Source: Hyphomicrobium zavarzinii ATCC 27496
Lineage (GTDB): Bacteria; Pseudomonadota; Alphaproteobacteria; Rhizobiales; Hyphomicrobiaceae
Direction of reading: 5' to 3'
NCBI RefSeq assembly: GCF_000383415.1
Contig: NZ_KB911255.1
Location: 418,001 to 482,000, forward strand
DNA: 64,000 bases
The position numbers were made by a program, and so were the translations under genes. The stretch's first letter is position 1. Each line of letters begins with the position of its first letter. Below are positions 51,886-60,877 of the stretch, in pieces. The notes under the pieces are model-generated. The model worked only from the letters and a program-made list of their open reading frames with translations. It was not told the DNA's origin and searched no databases.

Positions 51886-53091
51886 TTACAGCCTTTGCTT
51901 CATGAGCATGGGGCCGTAGAGCGCGGCAAAGCCGCCGAAGGCCAGGATCCAGGCGGCGCCCGAGACCGGAAGCAGGATGGACGTCAATTCCGGGTGGAGC
52001 GCCGCGCCGATGCGGGCGCAGGTTGCAATAAGCGCCGTGGCATAGAGCACGACCGTGCTTGCGGGTGCGGTGAGCTTTCGGCCGCTGTGGCCTCTCGAAA
52101 CGCGCGTCATCACCGCGATGATCATGGTGCCGATGGCGCCCGTGGTCCACGCGTGGAGGCCGGCGGACGCAAACTCGAAGTTGTCGTTCAGAACGCCAAG
52201 GCCGGACAGCAAGAAGCCGAGGCCCACGAAAACGTACGCCACGTGAAGAATGGCGAGCAGCGGCTCGGCGAAGGTACGGAGCGGTGTCCAGCGGCTTTGG
52301 CGGTAGAAATTCGCGGCTGCGGCCGCAATCATGGCCGAGCCCACGATCGGACGAGCCTGAGCGGTCAGGCTTTCCAAAACTGGAAGGCAGGCCCAGCCGA
52401 GGAGCGCGGCTCCGCTGAGCACCATGGCAGCCATGTCGTAGCGGCCAAAGAGTTGCGGCAGGGCCCCAGGCCGGTTCTGCTTCAGCCAGTTGGTGGTGAA
52501 GAACGGGATGATGCGCCCGGCGATGGTCATCACAAGCAGAAGCGCCACGGCGACGGCCAGCGTCTGCGCATGCTTCAGTCGGCCGAACTCGAAGACCTCG
52601 TAGTGAAACAGGGCGTCGGCTCCGGCGAGGCCGATCAGGGCACCGACGATCTTGAGGTTGCGCCAGTTCTTTGCTGCAACGATCTCGCGCCCTATGATAG
52701 CCGCCAGCGCGAGGGGGAACGATACGCAGAGTGCTGCCGTGAGCAACGGATCAAGGTGTGCGGACAGCGCGAGGGCGATGCGGCCCGTGAGCCAGAGCAG
52801 CACGAGGGCGCCGAGTGACAGCCCCCTCACGGGTGCTCGTCCGGTCCAGTTCGGTACCGCCGTCAGCAGGAAGCCCGCGACGATGGCGGGTACGAAGCCG
52901 AACAGCAACTCGTGGGCGTGCCAGGCGGTGGGCGGGAAAGCGCTCGGCACGGAGATGAGGCCCAGGAACCACGGCACCCAGAGCGCGATCAAGACCGCGG
53001 CATAGATGGAGCCCAAGAGAAAGAACGGCCGGAATCCGAGACTAAGGATTGCGGGCGGGTTTTTCTGCCGGATGAGATGGGTGGTGGTCAC
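51886..53091 (-). CDS. nnrS: NnrS family membrane protein (copy 1)
   Basis: 401 residues with about 12 membrane helices. NnrS proteins bind haem and copper and help bacteria withstand nitric oxide. The signature TAWHAHELLFGFVPAIVAGF then LLTAVPNWTGR is at residues ~55-90; FFTTNWLKQNRP and GFLLSGLGV follow. Start GTG 53091 with GAGG just before it, 9 bp after the second nnrS gene's stop. Last gene of the TonB-ABC-NnrS operon. Confidence 0.92.
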   Translation of the reverse strand: MTTTHLIRQKNPPAILSLGFRPFFLLGSIYAAVLIALWVPWFLGLISVPSAFPPTAWHAHELLFGFVPAIVAGFLLTAVPNWTGRAPVRGLSLGALVLLWLTGRIALALSAHLDPLLTAALCVSFPLALAAIIGREIVAAKNWRNLKIVGALIGLAGADALFHYEVFEFGRLKHAQTLAVAVALLLVMTIAGRIIPFFTTNWLKQNRPGALPQLFGRYDMAAMVLSGAALLGWACLPVLESLTAQARPIVGSAMIAAAAANFYRQSRWTPLRTFAEPLLAILHVAYVFVGLGFLLSGLGVLNDNFEFASAGLHAWTTGAIGTMIIAVMTRVSRGHSGRKLTAPASTVVLYATALIATCARIGAALHPELTSILLPVSGAAWILAFGGFAALYGPMLMKQRL

Positions 53092-53100
53092 GGGAGCGCC

Positions 53101-54327
53101 TCAACAGCCGTCGTGTTGGAAGGTGCTACGATCGCGTATGAACGGCCAGTAGACCTTAACCCAAAGCAAGAAGGCTGCGGCCCAGAGTAGCGACACAAGC
53201 GCATAGGGCGGGGACGAGAGCAAGTCCGTTGGCCAGATCTCGGGAAGAACCCGCACGACCATGGCTGCCACCAGGAAAAGCATTGCGGCCCTGGTCTGGC
53301 GGACAAGGCCGAGCGCCTGTCCCGTGTGCCTCAGCCCGGCAATCGCGAATACGGTGAGGACGCCGAGGCCCAGCCCGCCCATCAGGGCGACGTGCAGCCC
53401 GGCACGCTCCGGGATCGGGGCTCCCAGGTGGGTTGCGCCAATCAGGATCAGGCCGATGCCGGCAAATGCGCTCGAGCCTGCGAGCGCCAGGATCTCGGCC
53501 CGCACGATTTCCTTGCCGATGAAGGCTTCGGCCACGCGGTCCATGAAGGCGGCGCCAGCGGCAATGAACAGATAACCCGTGGTCTGTTGGGATAGACCGA
53601 GGACTTCCGCGCCTATCAGTACGGCGACGAGCCCGGGTGCGAGGTTCATGCGGCCGGGGTGCGGGCGGAACGGCGAGGTCTCCTGGGTGGGATCGAGCAC
53701 AAGATTGGTCACCGGCACGGTGATGCGCGCCAGCGCGATCCCGAGAATGCCGAGGAAAATGAACCCGGCGAGGTGGCTTGCGCGCTGGGCAAGCTCCATG
53801 CGGTTCGCGATGTCGAGGAACGCGTAGCGGGTGACGGCCTCGGCGAGAAACAGGGACGCGATCCAGAACACGAAGCCGATCAAGCGCGTGGACTGTTTCC
53901 TGAGCGAGATCTGCACGAGATAGGCGACGAGGAGCGCGAGCCAGGCGAGATCGCAAACAGCGGCGATGGGACCGAGGGATTCCAGGCCGACAAGGCCGGC
54001 GATGCGGGGAAAGCCCCAGAGACCTGCAAACACGAACAGTGCGCGCCCGCGAAGCCGCGGCGTGTCGGTCCACTCCGGAACGGCGGTGGTGATGAAGCCG
54101 ATGAGCGCGGCACCGAACGATCCAATGATCAGCTCGTGGACGTGCCAAAGGCCAGGGGGGATCTCGGTCGCGAGCGGCAGATTGAAACCGTAGATCACCG
54201 CCCATAGAAAAGGCCATAGCGCGGCGTGAAGGGCGGCTAGCGGAAAGAAGAGGCGAAACCCCTCGTCGCTGAGAACATCGAGAGTCCCGGACAGAGACTC
54301 GAATCGCGCCGACTGAGACGTGCTCAT
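53101..54327 (-). CDS. NnrS family membrane protein (copy 2)
   Basis: 408 residues, ~12 membrane helices, with the variant signature GLWHVHELIIGSFGAALIGF then ITTAVPEWTD. Clearly homologous to the neighbouring NnrS but divergent, so it is probably an old duplicate or a specialised partner. Its ATG overlaps the ATPase stop by 4 bp (ATGA), linking it translationally to the ABC transporter. Confidence 0.88.
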   Translation of the reverse strand: MSTSQSARFESLSGTLDVLSDEGFRLFFPLAALHAALWPFLWAVIYGFNLPLATEIPPGLWHVHELIIGSFGAALIGFITTAVPEWTDTPRLRGRALFVFAGLWGFPRIAGLVGLESLGPIAAVCDLAWLALLVAYLVQISLRKQSTRLIGFVFWIASLFLAEAVTRYAFLDIANRMELAQRASHLAGFIFLGILGIALARITVPVTNLVLDPTQETSPFRPHPGRMNLAPGLVAVLIGAEVLGLSQQTTGYLFIAAGAAFMDRVAEAFIGKEIVRAEILALAGSSAFAGIGLILIGATHLGAPIPERAGLHVALMGGLGLGVLTVFAIAGLRHTGQALGLVRQTRAAMLFLVAAMVVRVLPEIWPTDLLSSPPYALVSLLWAAAFLLWVKVYWPFIRDRSTFQHDGC

Positions 54328-55073
54328 GATGCCCGCCGCTCGTTGGTATCGTGGATATGGGCGAAGAGAGGATCTTCGTTCAAGAAGGCCTGCACGGTCG
54401 CGAACACGAAGGCGTCGTCACGCTCTCCCTGAGGCCGGGACAGGAAGCGTTCTCCGGCGATGCCGCGAACGCGCTCGTCCAGCACAACGATCCGGTCGGA
54501 TACGCGCACGGCTTCCGCGAGATCGTGGGTCACGAAGAGGCCCGCGAAACGCGCCTGGCGCGCCGCGGCGATCACGAGATCCTGCATCTGGCGTTTCAGC
54601 GCGACATCGAGTGCGGTGAACGGTTCATCAAAGAACACGAAGTCCGGCTCCACGACAAGCGCGCGAGCGATGGCCGCCCGCTGGCGCATGCCGCCCGACA
54701 ACTCGACCGGGTACTTCTCGAGATCCCGGCGATCGAGGTGCACGAGGTCGGCGGCCGCCCTGGCTCGCGCACGGCGCGCGTTGCAGCGCACGCCTGCGAG
54801 GCGAAGCGGATAAGCGATGTTGTCCTCAGCCGTGGCCCACGGCAGGAGGCGGTGCTCCTGAAAGATCATGCCGTGACGGCGGTAGCCATTGGCGACGCGG
54901 CCTCGCTGGGGCTCGATGAGCCCGGCGGCGATGTGGACAAGCGTGCTCTTGCCGCAACCGGAAGGACCGACGAGCGAGACGATCTCTCCGTCGCGTACGT
55001 CGAGCTTGACCCGGTCCAGAACGGTCCGGCCGAAATAGGCGTGGGAGACGCCTTCGAGCGCAAGGGCTGTCAT
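54324..55073 (-). CDS. ABC transporter ATPase, nitrate/sulfonate/taurine type
   Basis: 249 residues: Walker A GPSGCGKSTLVH, Q-loop region GMIFQEHRLLPW, signature LSGGMRQRAAIARAL, Walker B VFFDEPFTALD and switch His in FVTHDLAEAV. These match the NitT/TauT/SsuB family of importers. ATG 55073 overlaps the permease stop, and its stop overlaps the nnrS start. Substrate unknown. Confidence 0.93.
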   Translation of the reverse strand: MTALALEGVSHAYFGRTVLDRVKLDVRDGEIVSLVGPSGCGKSTLVHIAAGLIEPQRGRVANGYRRHGMIFQEHRLLPWATAEDNIAYPLRLAGVRCNARRARARAAADLVHLDRRDLEKYPVELSGGMRQRAAIARALVVEPDFVFFDEPFTALDVALKRQMQDLVIAAARQARFAGLFVTHDLAEAVRVSDRIVVLDERVRGIAGERFLSRPQGERDDAFVFATVQAFLNEDPLFAHIHDTNERRAS

Positions 55074-55882
55074 CTCTTGACCCCCCATGGGCGAGCGGCT
55101 TCACGCCAGCGCTCGAGCTCGGCGCGGATGGGCTGCACCACGCCGTACTCCACCATGAAAATCGCGGTGACGATCACCACCACCCAGGCGATCGACTGAG
55201 CGACATCGAGATTGGAGCGCGACATGGCGAGCGCGACGCCGATGCCGTCGATGTTGGCAAGAAGCTCGGCCATGACCGCCACTTTGAAGGCCGATCCGAG
55301 GGCGACGGCCAATGCCGGAAAATACTGGCCTGCCACATGGCGCATCACGACCGTCCATAGCCTTTGCAGCGGGCCGGCGCCGAAGGCCTTGGCCATCTCC
55401 TCCAACGCGCGGTCGCGCGTCGCCACGGCTTCGGCGACGTTGGCGAAAACGAGAGGGAAGCCTGCGACGACGATCGTCGTCAGAACCGTTCCGCTGGTCG
55501 ATCCGAACCAGATCATGGCGAGCACGATCCAGGCGATCGGCGGCACGCCCATGATGATGGTGAGGAGGGGACGCGCCAGGCGCATGGCCGCGGCGGAGTA
55601 CCCGACCGCGAGTCCGAGCACGCCGCCGAGAAAGGCGGTCAGCGCGAAGCCCTGGATGGCGCGGGTGGAGGTGGCTCGAGCCAGCCGCCATGTTTCCTCC
55701 GCGCGCAATAGCTCTGCCGTGGCGTGGAAGGTGGCGATGGGAGAAGGGAGAATGAAATCGCCATAGGCTTCGTGGCCTATCTGCCAGACGGCGGAGAACA
55801 GTGCGAGACCGGCGACGCCCACCCATCCCGACCACAAGAAGCGGCCGAGGCGTCCCATCCTGTCGAGCAAGACCTGTCCCAT
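55070..55882 (-). CDS. ABC transporter permease, NitT/TauT family
   Basis: About 270 residues with six membrane helices; the EAA-type loop is EMAKAFGAGPLQRLWTVVMR, and PPIAWIVLAMIWFG is characteristic of the nitrate/sulfonate family. ATG 55882 (GAGG five bases upstream) starts 8 bases after the binding protein stop; an alternative at 55909 overlaps it. Works with the ATPase and the Tat-exported binding protein. Confidence 0.92.
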   Translation of the reverse strand: MGQVLLDRMGRLGRFLWSGWVGVAGLALFSAVWQIGHEAYGDFILPSPIATFHATAELLRAEETWRLARATSTRAIQGFALTAFLGGVLGLAVGYSAAAMRLARPLLTIIMGVPPIAWIVLAMIWFGSTSGTVLTTIVVAGFPLVFANVAEAVATRDRALEEMAKAFGAGPLQRLWTVVMRHVAGQYFPALAVALGSAFKVAVMAELLANIDGIGVALAMSRSNLDVAQSIAWVVVIVTAIFMVEYGVVQPIRAELERWREAARPWGVKR

Positions 55883-55889
55883 CGGGGCC

Positions 55890-56927
55890 TCACAAGTAGA
55901 AATCGGCATCCGGCAGCTTGCCGCCGATGTAGCCGGGGTTGACCTCTGCCATGGCCTCCAGAACGCTTTCGACGGCCGTGCGGGCCTCGCGTGCCGGTGT
56001 GGCCACGAGATTGCAGTAGGGGATGGACTTCTCGATTACGGGCCACGGCATCTGCAGCGGTCCCGCTGCGTTGTTGGCGGCGCGTGCCGGATGGGCTGCC
56101 ACGTCGGCTGCGGCTTTGGCGAGGGCGTCCTGAAGCGCCTGGAGAGCAGGACCGTTTGCTTCGCGGAAGCTGTCTGTCACCACGAGACCGGCCTGGGGGA
56201 CGATGGTCGGCTTTCCGGTCAGGCGCCCCCATTCGGCCTGGAGGTCGATGACCCGGTGGATAACCTTGCCGGCGAGGTTTCCTTTGACGATGGCAGCCGA
56301 TGCGGCGGGCTCCGGAATGATTGCGGCGTCCACGCGGCCGAGAACCAGGAGCTGCATGGCTTCGAGCGGTGTGGCGCTCGGCACCTGCTCCAGATCCTTC
56401 TTGCCGTCCACGCCTGCAAGACGGAACAGGCGCTCAAGGATCAGGCTCGGAAGCTCGTTGGGGAACAGCGTCGCGAGCTTTCGACCACGGAGCTTTTCGA
56501 GGCTCGTCAGGTCCGGATCCGCCGACATGACGTAGAGGATGCCGTTCGTCATGACGTTGACGAGCCGCACGCCGAGGCCCTTGTTGTAAAGATTGGCCGC
56601 GACCGGGACGGGGGTGATGCCCACGTCGAAGCTTTTCGATGTCAATCCCGCGCGCACCTCGTCGACCTGGCGCCAGACGCGCAGGGTGGGTTTGCGTGCG
56701 ACGCCGTCGAGCTTTCCCGTGGCGATGGCGTGCAGAACGGTGATCGAAGGTCCCGCAGGCGGCCCCCAGATCTCGAGCTTGTCGAGAGGCGCGGCGAATG
56801 CGGGCGATGGCACAAGCGCAGAAACGGCGAAAGCGCCGCCAAGCGACGCTCCGCCTTTCATCAAGGTTCTGCGCGTGATGCCTGTGGGCTCGGCGTAACC
56901 GCGCCCCAAGTGCTGTTTTCTAAACAT
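55890..56927 (-). CDS. ABC transporter substrate-binding protein (Tat-exported)
   Basis: 345 residues: Tat signal (ITRRTLMKGGASLGGAFAVS, twin arginine, cleavage near AFAAP), then an NMT1/THI5-like periplasmic binding fold (GPSITVLHAIATGKL, KLRGRKLATLFPNELPSLIL, LVLGRVDAAIIPEPAASA). Tat export suggests folding with a cofactor or metal before transport. The ATG overlaps the TonB receptor stop (TGATG). The ligand cannot be read from sequence. Confidence 0.9.
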   Translation of the reverse strand: MFRKQHLGRGYAEPTGITRRTLMKGGASLGGAFAVSALVPSPAFAAPLDKLEIWGPPAGPSITVLHAIATGKLDGVARKPTLRVWRQVDEVRAGLTSKSFDVGITPVPVAANLYNKGLGVRLVNVMTNGILYVMSADPDLTSLEKLRGRKLATLFPNELPSLILERLFRLAGVDGKKDLEQVPSATPLEAMQLLVLGRVDAAIIPEPAASAAIVKGNLAGKVIHRVIDLQAEWGRLTGKPTIVPQAGLVVTDSFREANGPALQALQDALAKAAADVAAHPARAANNAAGPLQMPWPVIEKSIPYCNLVATPAREARTAVESVLEAMAEVNPGYIGGKLPDADFYL

Positions 56928-59305
56928 CAGAACTTCGCTTTTACTCCCGCTACGAATGCACGCCCGTCACCCGGCAGGAAGACAGCCTGGTTGGGGCTCG
57001 AGACGGAGTCGACGACCAGCGTCGCGGATGCGTACCTTTCGTCGAAGATGTTCGAGACCTCGCCGAAGATCGAGAGGTTGTCGGTTACGGCGTAGCTCGA
57101 CCGGAGATCGACCAGCGTGAAAGCCTCGTTGTAGAGCTTGTTGGCGTTGTCGACCGGGGTTTCGTCGGGAACCCAGTTGACCTCGGCTTCGACCCATAGA
57201 CCCGGGATGACCGTGTAGCGCAGAGCTGCGTTCACGATGTGACTCGGGGCGCCGGCCAGGCGATTGTCGCCGTAGTTGCGGTCGCCGTCGAAGCGGAAGT
57301 CCTGGTAGGTGTAGGCCACGCGGCCGCTGAGGTTTGCGGTGAGTGTGACGGCGGCTCCCAGCTCGATGCCGAAGTGGGTTGTCTTGTCTGCGTTGACGGC
57401 GCCGAGGGAAACGCCCGATGCGTCACGCAGGTTGAGCAGCTCGTCCTCGACCCAGGAGTAATAGGCAATGGCGGACCATGCGATGGAGCTGGTATTGCCC
57501 TTCCAGCCGCCTTCGAGCGTAGTTGCGGTCTGTGCATCGAGATCGGGTGTTGAGAACACGGCGGCCAGAGGGTTCGGCGCCGATCCGCCAAATCCGGCGC
57601 TGGCATTCGGATTGCCGTTGACGGTGGCGATCAGGTCGTCGTGGGTCGGCGGCTCGAAGCTGCGGCTCACGGCGGTGAAGACAGATTGATCGCGAGCGAT
57701 GTCGTAGCTGAGCGCGAGGCTCGGGCTCCACTCGGAGTAGGAGCGATCATAGCTCGTGTCCCTGAAGGGGCGCGTGCCCCGCATCGTCGCTGCGGGATTT
57801 GGGATTGCGAGGAAGGGGCGCGTCGTCGCGGTATAGATGTCGTCGTTGTCGCGCGTGGCGTAGGAGTACGCGATGCCAGGCGAGACCGTCAGCCGGTCCG
57901 TGATGGGGACGTTGAAGCCGGCGTGGATCGAAAGCGTGCTCGAGTCGAGCTCGTTCTCGCCGACAAGGAGATCCTTGTCGCCGCGATTGTTGATGAAGTA
58001 GCTGCGGTCGGCGGAGCCGACGACATACTGGCCGGTCAGCTCGAATAGGGGCAGAGCGCGGCTCGGCTCTGGCGCGTAGGCGTAGCGCATGACAGTTGTG
58101 AAGTCGCCGCCGTCCGTCTCGCGCACGCCGCCGGAAATCGGGAACGTGAAGCTGTCGTCCGTGTAAGTGTAACCGAACGCGACGTCGAACAGGTTAGCGC
58201 CGTAACGCGCGGTCGTGCGCGAGCCGACGCGGAACTGTTCGGCTTCACGGCTCGGATCGTCACGGCCGACGTTCGGACCGAGGCAGTTGGGCGGGCCCGA
58301 GCAGATCTGCTTCGGGTTCTGCTCCATCAGCTTGCTGGACAGCGGACCCACGACGTCGAAGGCGAGGTCGGTGTATCCGAAGAACAGGCGTGTGTTGATG
58401 TTCTCGTTGATGCGCGCGCCTGCATTGATGTTCAGGTTTGTGCGTTCGGATTCGTTGTGAATACGGTAGCCATCGCGCTCGGCGTAGCTGAGGCTCGCGT
58501 GGGCGTCGAGATCACCCTGGCGCGCGCCGGCCTGTGCGCTGGTGGCGAAATGACCGAAGCTTCCGCCTTCGACGCTGACCTCGACGCCGGGGTCCGTGAT
58601 GCCTGTGGGCGAAACGAAATTGATGGCGCCGCCCAGTACCGTGGCGCCGAGCCGGTTGGCGGTGTAGCCGCGATAAACCTCGACGAACTCGGCGCTCTTC
58701 GGATCTGCGAAGCCGACGATATAGGATCCGTCCGCGCGGTTGATGGGCAAGCCGTCCTGAAGCACGAGGGTGCCGCGCTCCGAGGGGTTCTGCTGAAGGC
58801 CGGAGCCGCGGATCTGGAGGCGCGGCTGGTCGTTGCTGCCGAAGAAGTTCTGCACGACGACGCCAGGGACGAACGCCAGCATCTCGGAGAGCGACGCGCT
58901 GGCCTTGGGCGTGATCTCCTCGCTGGTGACGACGGCGGTGCCGCCGGGGATGGCGTTCAGGGTTCTCGCGGCTTCCTGGCTCGGCGAGCCTTCGCTGGCC
59001 GGAGCGGCCTCGGCACCTACGCCCTCGGATGCTTGCGTTGCTCCAGACGCCGCCGAGGTTGCGGCTTTCTTGGATTTCTTTGCGGGCTGGGACGTGGTGC
59101 CCTGAACGACGACCGGGGGCAGGTCGACGCTCGCACCCGGTGCGGCCGACTGGCTCGATGCGTCGGTCGGCCACGCGAGAAGCAGGGCGCAAAGGGCCAA
59201 TCCAGCTTCGAGGCCGCCTGCTTGGCGGCCAGCGATTTCCCCTGCACGGAGCGTCTCATCCGAGGGACGGCGATCTTTCTGACTAAAGTTTCCCGTAAAA
59301 TACAT
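56927..59305 (-). CDS. TonB-dependent outer membrane receptor
   Basis: About 792 residues: signal-like segment (AGLALCALLLAWPTDASSQS), Ala/Ser-rich linker, plug domain (ALNAIPGGTAVVTSEEITPK, RLQIRGSGLQQNPSERGTLV, LGGAINFVSP) and a beta-barrel ending in an aromatic residue (VAGVKAKF). Such receptors import siderophores, haem, cobalamin, nickel or copper chelates or other scarce ligands using TonB energy. It heads the operon that continues with the binding protein. Start taken at ATG 59305; earlier codons are possible. Confidence 0.93.
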   Translation of the reverse strand: MYFTGNFSQKDRRPSDETLRAGEIAGRQAGGLEAGLALCALLLAWPTDASSQSAAPGASVDLPPVVVQGTTSQPAKKSKKAATSAASGATQASEGVGAEAAPASEGSPSQEAARTLNAIPGGTAVVTSEEITPKASASLSEMLAFVPGVVVQNFFGSNDQPRLQIRGSGLQQNPSERGTLVLQDGLPINRADGSYIVGFADPKSAEFVEVYRGYTANRLGATVLGGAINFVSPTGITDPGVEVSVEGGSFGHFATSAQAGARQGDLDAHASLSYAERDGYRIHNESERTNLNINAGARINENINTRLFFGYTDLAFDVVGPLSSKLMEQNPKQICSGPPNCLGPNVGRDDPSREAEQFRVGSRTTARYGANLFDVAFGYTYTDDSFTFPISGGVRETDGGDFTTVMRYAYAPEPSRALPLFELTGQYVVGSADRSYFINNRGDKDLLVGENELDSSTLSIHAGFNVPITDRLTVSPGIAYSYATRDNDDIYTATTRPFLAIPNPAATMRGTRPFRDTSYDRSYSEWSPSLALSYDIARDQSVFTAVSRSFEPPTHDDLIATVNGNPNASAGFGGSAPNPLAAVFSTPDLDAQTATTLEGGWKGNTSSIAWSAIAYYSWVEDELLNLRDASGVSLGAVNADKTTHFGIELGAAVTLTANLSGRVAYTYQDFRFDGDRNYGDNRLAGAPSHIVNAALRYTVIPGLWVEAEVNWVPDETPVDNANKLYNEAFTLVDLRSSYAVTDNLSIFGEVSNIFDERYASATLVVDSVSSPNQAVFLPGDGRAFVAGVKAKF

Positions 59306-59367
59306 CTTTTTACAGACCCCGATGCGTTGTTTCTTGACCAACGTATTCCAGTTTGTTCGAAAGCTAC

Positions 59368-59381
59368 TTGCTCTTGGTCAA
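59368..59381. promoter_or_regulatory. FNR/DNR-like site upstream of the TonB-ABC-NnrS operon
   Basis: TTGCT-CTTG-GTCAA: the TTG...CAA symmetry and 4-base spacer fit Crp/Fnr-family sites (consensus TTGAT-N4-ATCAA); it deviates at the inner positions, as some DNR/NnrR sites do. It is 63 bp upstream of the TonB gene start and next to the Crp/Fnr gene. Confidence 0.5.
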
Positions 59382-59436
59382 GTGGTGTCTTGGCATGGAG
59401 GGTGTGTGTCCTGTGCGACACGCGGACGTGCGATAT

Positions 59437-60126
59437 TCAGAACTCATCCTGGTTGACGAAGCGGGCGAGTCTGCTGACGTCGCTCACGACAATTCTTCGT
59501 CGTTTCGCTTCTACGCCGATCGCGGCAAGCTCACTTAGCGCGCGCGACAGTGTTGCCGGCGTCATGGATAGGCGTGCTGCGATGTAGCGCTGCTCGACGG
59601 GGAGCTCGAAGCGGCAAATGCCGTCATTGTCCCCGCAGATCTTATGCAGGAAGGCCGCGACCCGGCGCTGGGGTGACCACTCCTGATCCTGCTCAATGCG
59701 CGCAACGAGACGACGAAGCTTTCCGAAGACCGCGGCGATGATCGACAGCGACAGCTCGGGTGATTGCAGGATGAGGGCGCGGAAGCGCGCCGTGTCTATT
59801 CTCGCGAGCCGGAGATCGGTCGCGGCTTCGGCACTGACGGGATAGTGGGCTTCGCGGGCGAGCACGGCCTCGGCGAACGATTCACCCGGGCCGATGAGAT
59901 GGATCGCCGTCCGCTCGCCGTCCGAGCCTTCGCGGAACAGGGCTGCCCATCCGTCCAGGACGAAATAGAAGGCCGTCGCCACGTCGCCCTGGTGAAACAG
60001 GATTTCGCCCGCGGAGAGTGTTACGATGGGTGTCTCGGCAGCGAATTTCTTGAAGTCGCTCTCGGACAGCCCTGACAGAAACAGGGCGCCCCGCAACATT
60101 TCAAGATCATGACTGTCGCTCGCCAT
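59437..60126 (-). CDS. Crp/Fnr family transcriptional regulator (Dnr/NnrR-like)
   Basis: 229 residues: cyclic-nucleotide-type sensory beta-roll (~25-120: AGEILFHQGDVATAFYFVLD, LIGPGESFAEAVL), dimer helix and C-terminal winged helix (RYIAARLSMTPATLSRALSE). The N-terminus lacks the cysteines that would hold an FNR iron-sulfur cluster, which fits Dnr/NnrR-type haem sensors of nitric oxide. ATG 60126 has AAAGGAG upstream. Its promoter has a perfect FNR-type box 120 bp upstream. Confidence 0.9.
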   Translation of the reverse strand: MASDSHDLEMLRGALFLSGLSESDFKKFAAETPIVTLSAGEILFHQGDVATAFYFVLDGWAALFREGSDGERTAIHLIGPGESFAEAVLAREAHYPVSAEAATDLRLARIDTARFRALILQSPELSLSIIAAVFGKLRRLVARIEQDQEWSPQRRVAAFLHKICGDNDGICRFELPVEQRYIAARLSMTPATLSRALSELAAIGVEAKRRRIVVSDVSRLARFVNQDEF

Positions 60127-60204
60127 GGCGGCTCCTTTTGTGGCGGCTTCACGGGCGCCGTAGGGCGGTTTCGGTCTGCAGCCTTGAGGGATCTCGCTCA
60201 GCAC

Positions 60205-60253
60205 CACAATTTTATTCTATATTATGGCGGTCGTGATTATTGATTCAGATCAA
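60205..60253 (-). promoter_or_regulatory. Class II FNR-type promoter for the Crp/Fnr regulator
   Basis: The perfect box TTGAT-TCAG-ATCAA (60240-60253) is centred 41.5 bases before a start site predicted at ~60205-60207, with TAGAAT (minus strand, 60214-60219) as the -10 element. This geometry is standard for FNR/DNR activation. The leader to the ATG would be about 80 bases. The box also precedes the plus-strand DUF454 gene by 12 bases, too close for normal activation there. Confidence 0.7.
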
Positions 60254-60264
60254 GCCGATGCCCG

Positions 60265-60720
60265 ATGCGTACGGCACGCAAGACCGATATGATCCGGATC
60301 TGCAACTCAATTCACTATGCCACTGACCGGGAGATTGGGCATCGCGTGCAAAGGTTGGCCTATATCGCTGTCGGCGGCATTGCAACGCTGCTCGCCATTG
60401 CCGGTGCGATCCTGCCTGGCCTGCCGACAACTCCCTTCCTGCTGGTCGCGCTTTGGGCGTTCGCACGCTCGAGCGAGAGATTGCTCGGATGGCTCGACCG
60501 GGTGCCGTTGCTCAGGGAGGCCATGGCGGAAGCGCGGCGCTTCGAGGAGCGGCGGGCGATCCGGCGCGAGATCAAATTCACTGCCGTTGCGGTCGCGTGG
60601 GGATCCGTTTTGTTCACGGCTGTGGCGTCGGACTTTTCGAAGCCGCTGCTCATCGGCATTGTTGCTGCCGCGGCAACAGCGGGCACCATCGCGATGATCT
60701 GGATTCCGACCGACCGATAG
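60265..60720 (+). CDS. DUF454 (YbaN-like) small membrane protein
   Basis: Up to 151 residues with two to three membrane helices (AYIAVGGIATLLAIAGAILP then GLPTTPFLLVALWAFARSSE, the DUF454 signature; KPLLIGIVAAAATAGTIAMI at the end). YbaN proteins are inner-membrane and often FNR-controlled. The start is uncertain: ATG 60265 is only 12 bases after the FNR box, so a later start (ATG 60289) is possible. Diverges from the Crp/Fnr gene. Confidence 0.75.
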   Translation: MRTARKTDMIRICNSIHYATDREIGHRVQRLAYIAVGGIATLLAIAGAILPGLPTTPFLLVALWAFARSSERLLGWLDRVPLLREAMAEARRFEERRAIRREIKFTAVAVAWGSVLFTAVASDFSKPLLIGIVAAAATAGTIAMIWIPTDR

Positions 60721-60877
60721 GGCCTTTCCCCCGTCTGGCGCCGGTATGCCCCGTTAATCCGAAGCATCAACCATATTCTCCGCACATGATGGCGGCGCTT
60801 GTCGCCGCGTATTATTTGGTTAGCGGAAACAATGGCTTTGGATTCTCCATGGCCATGGGCCTCAGGATCACGGTTGC

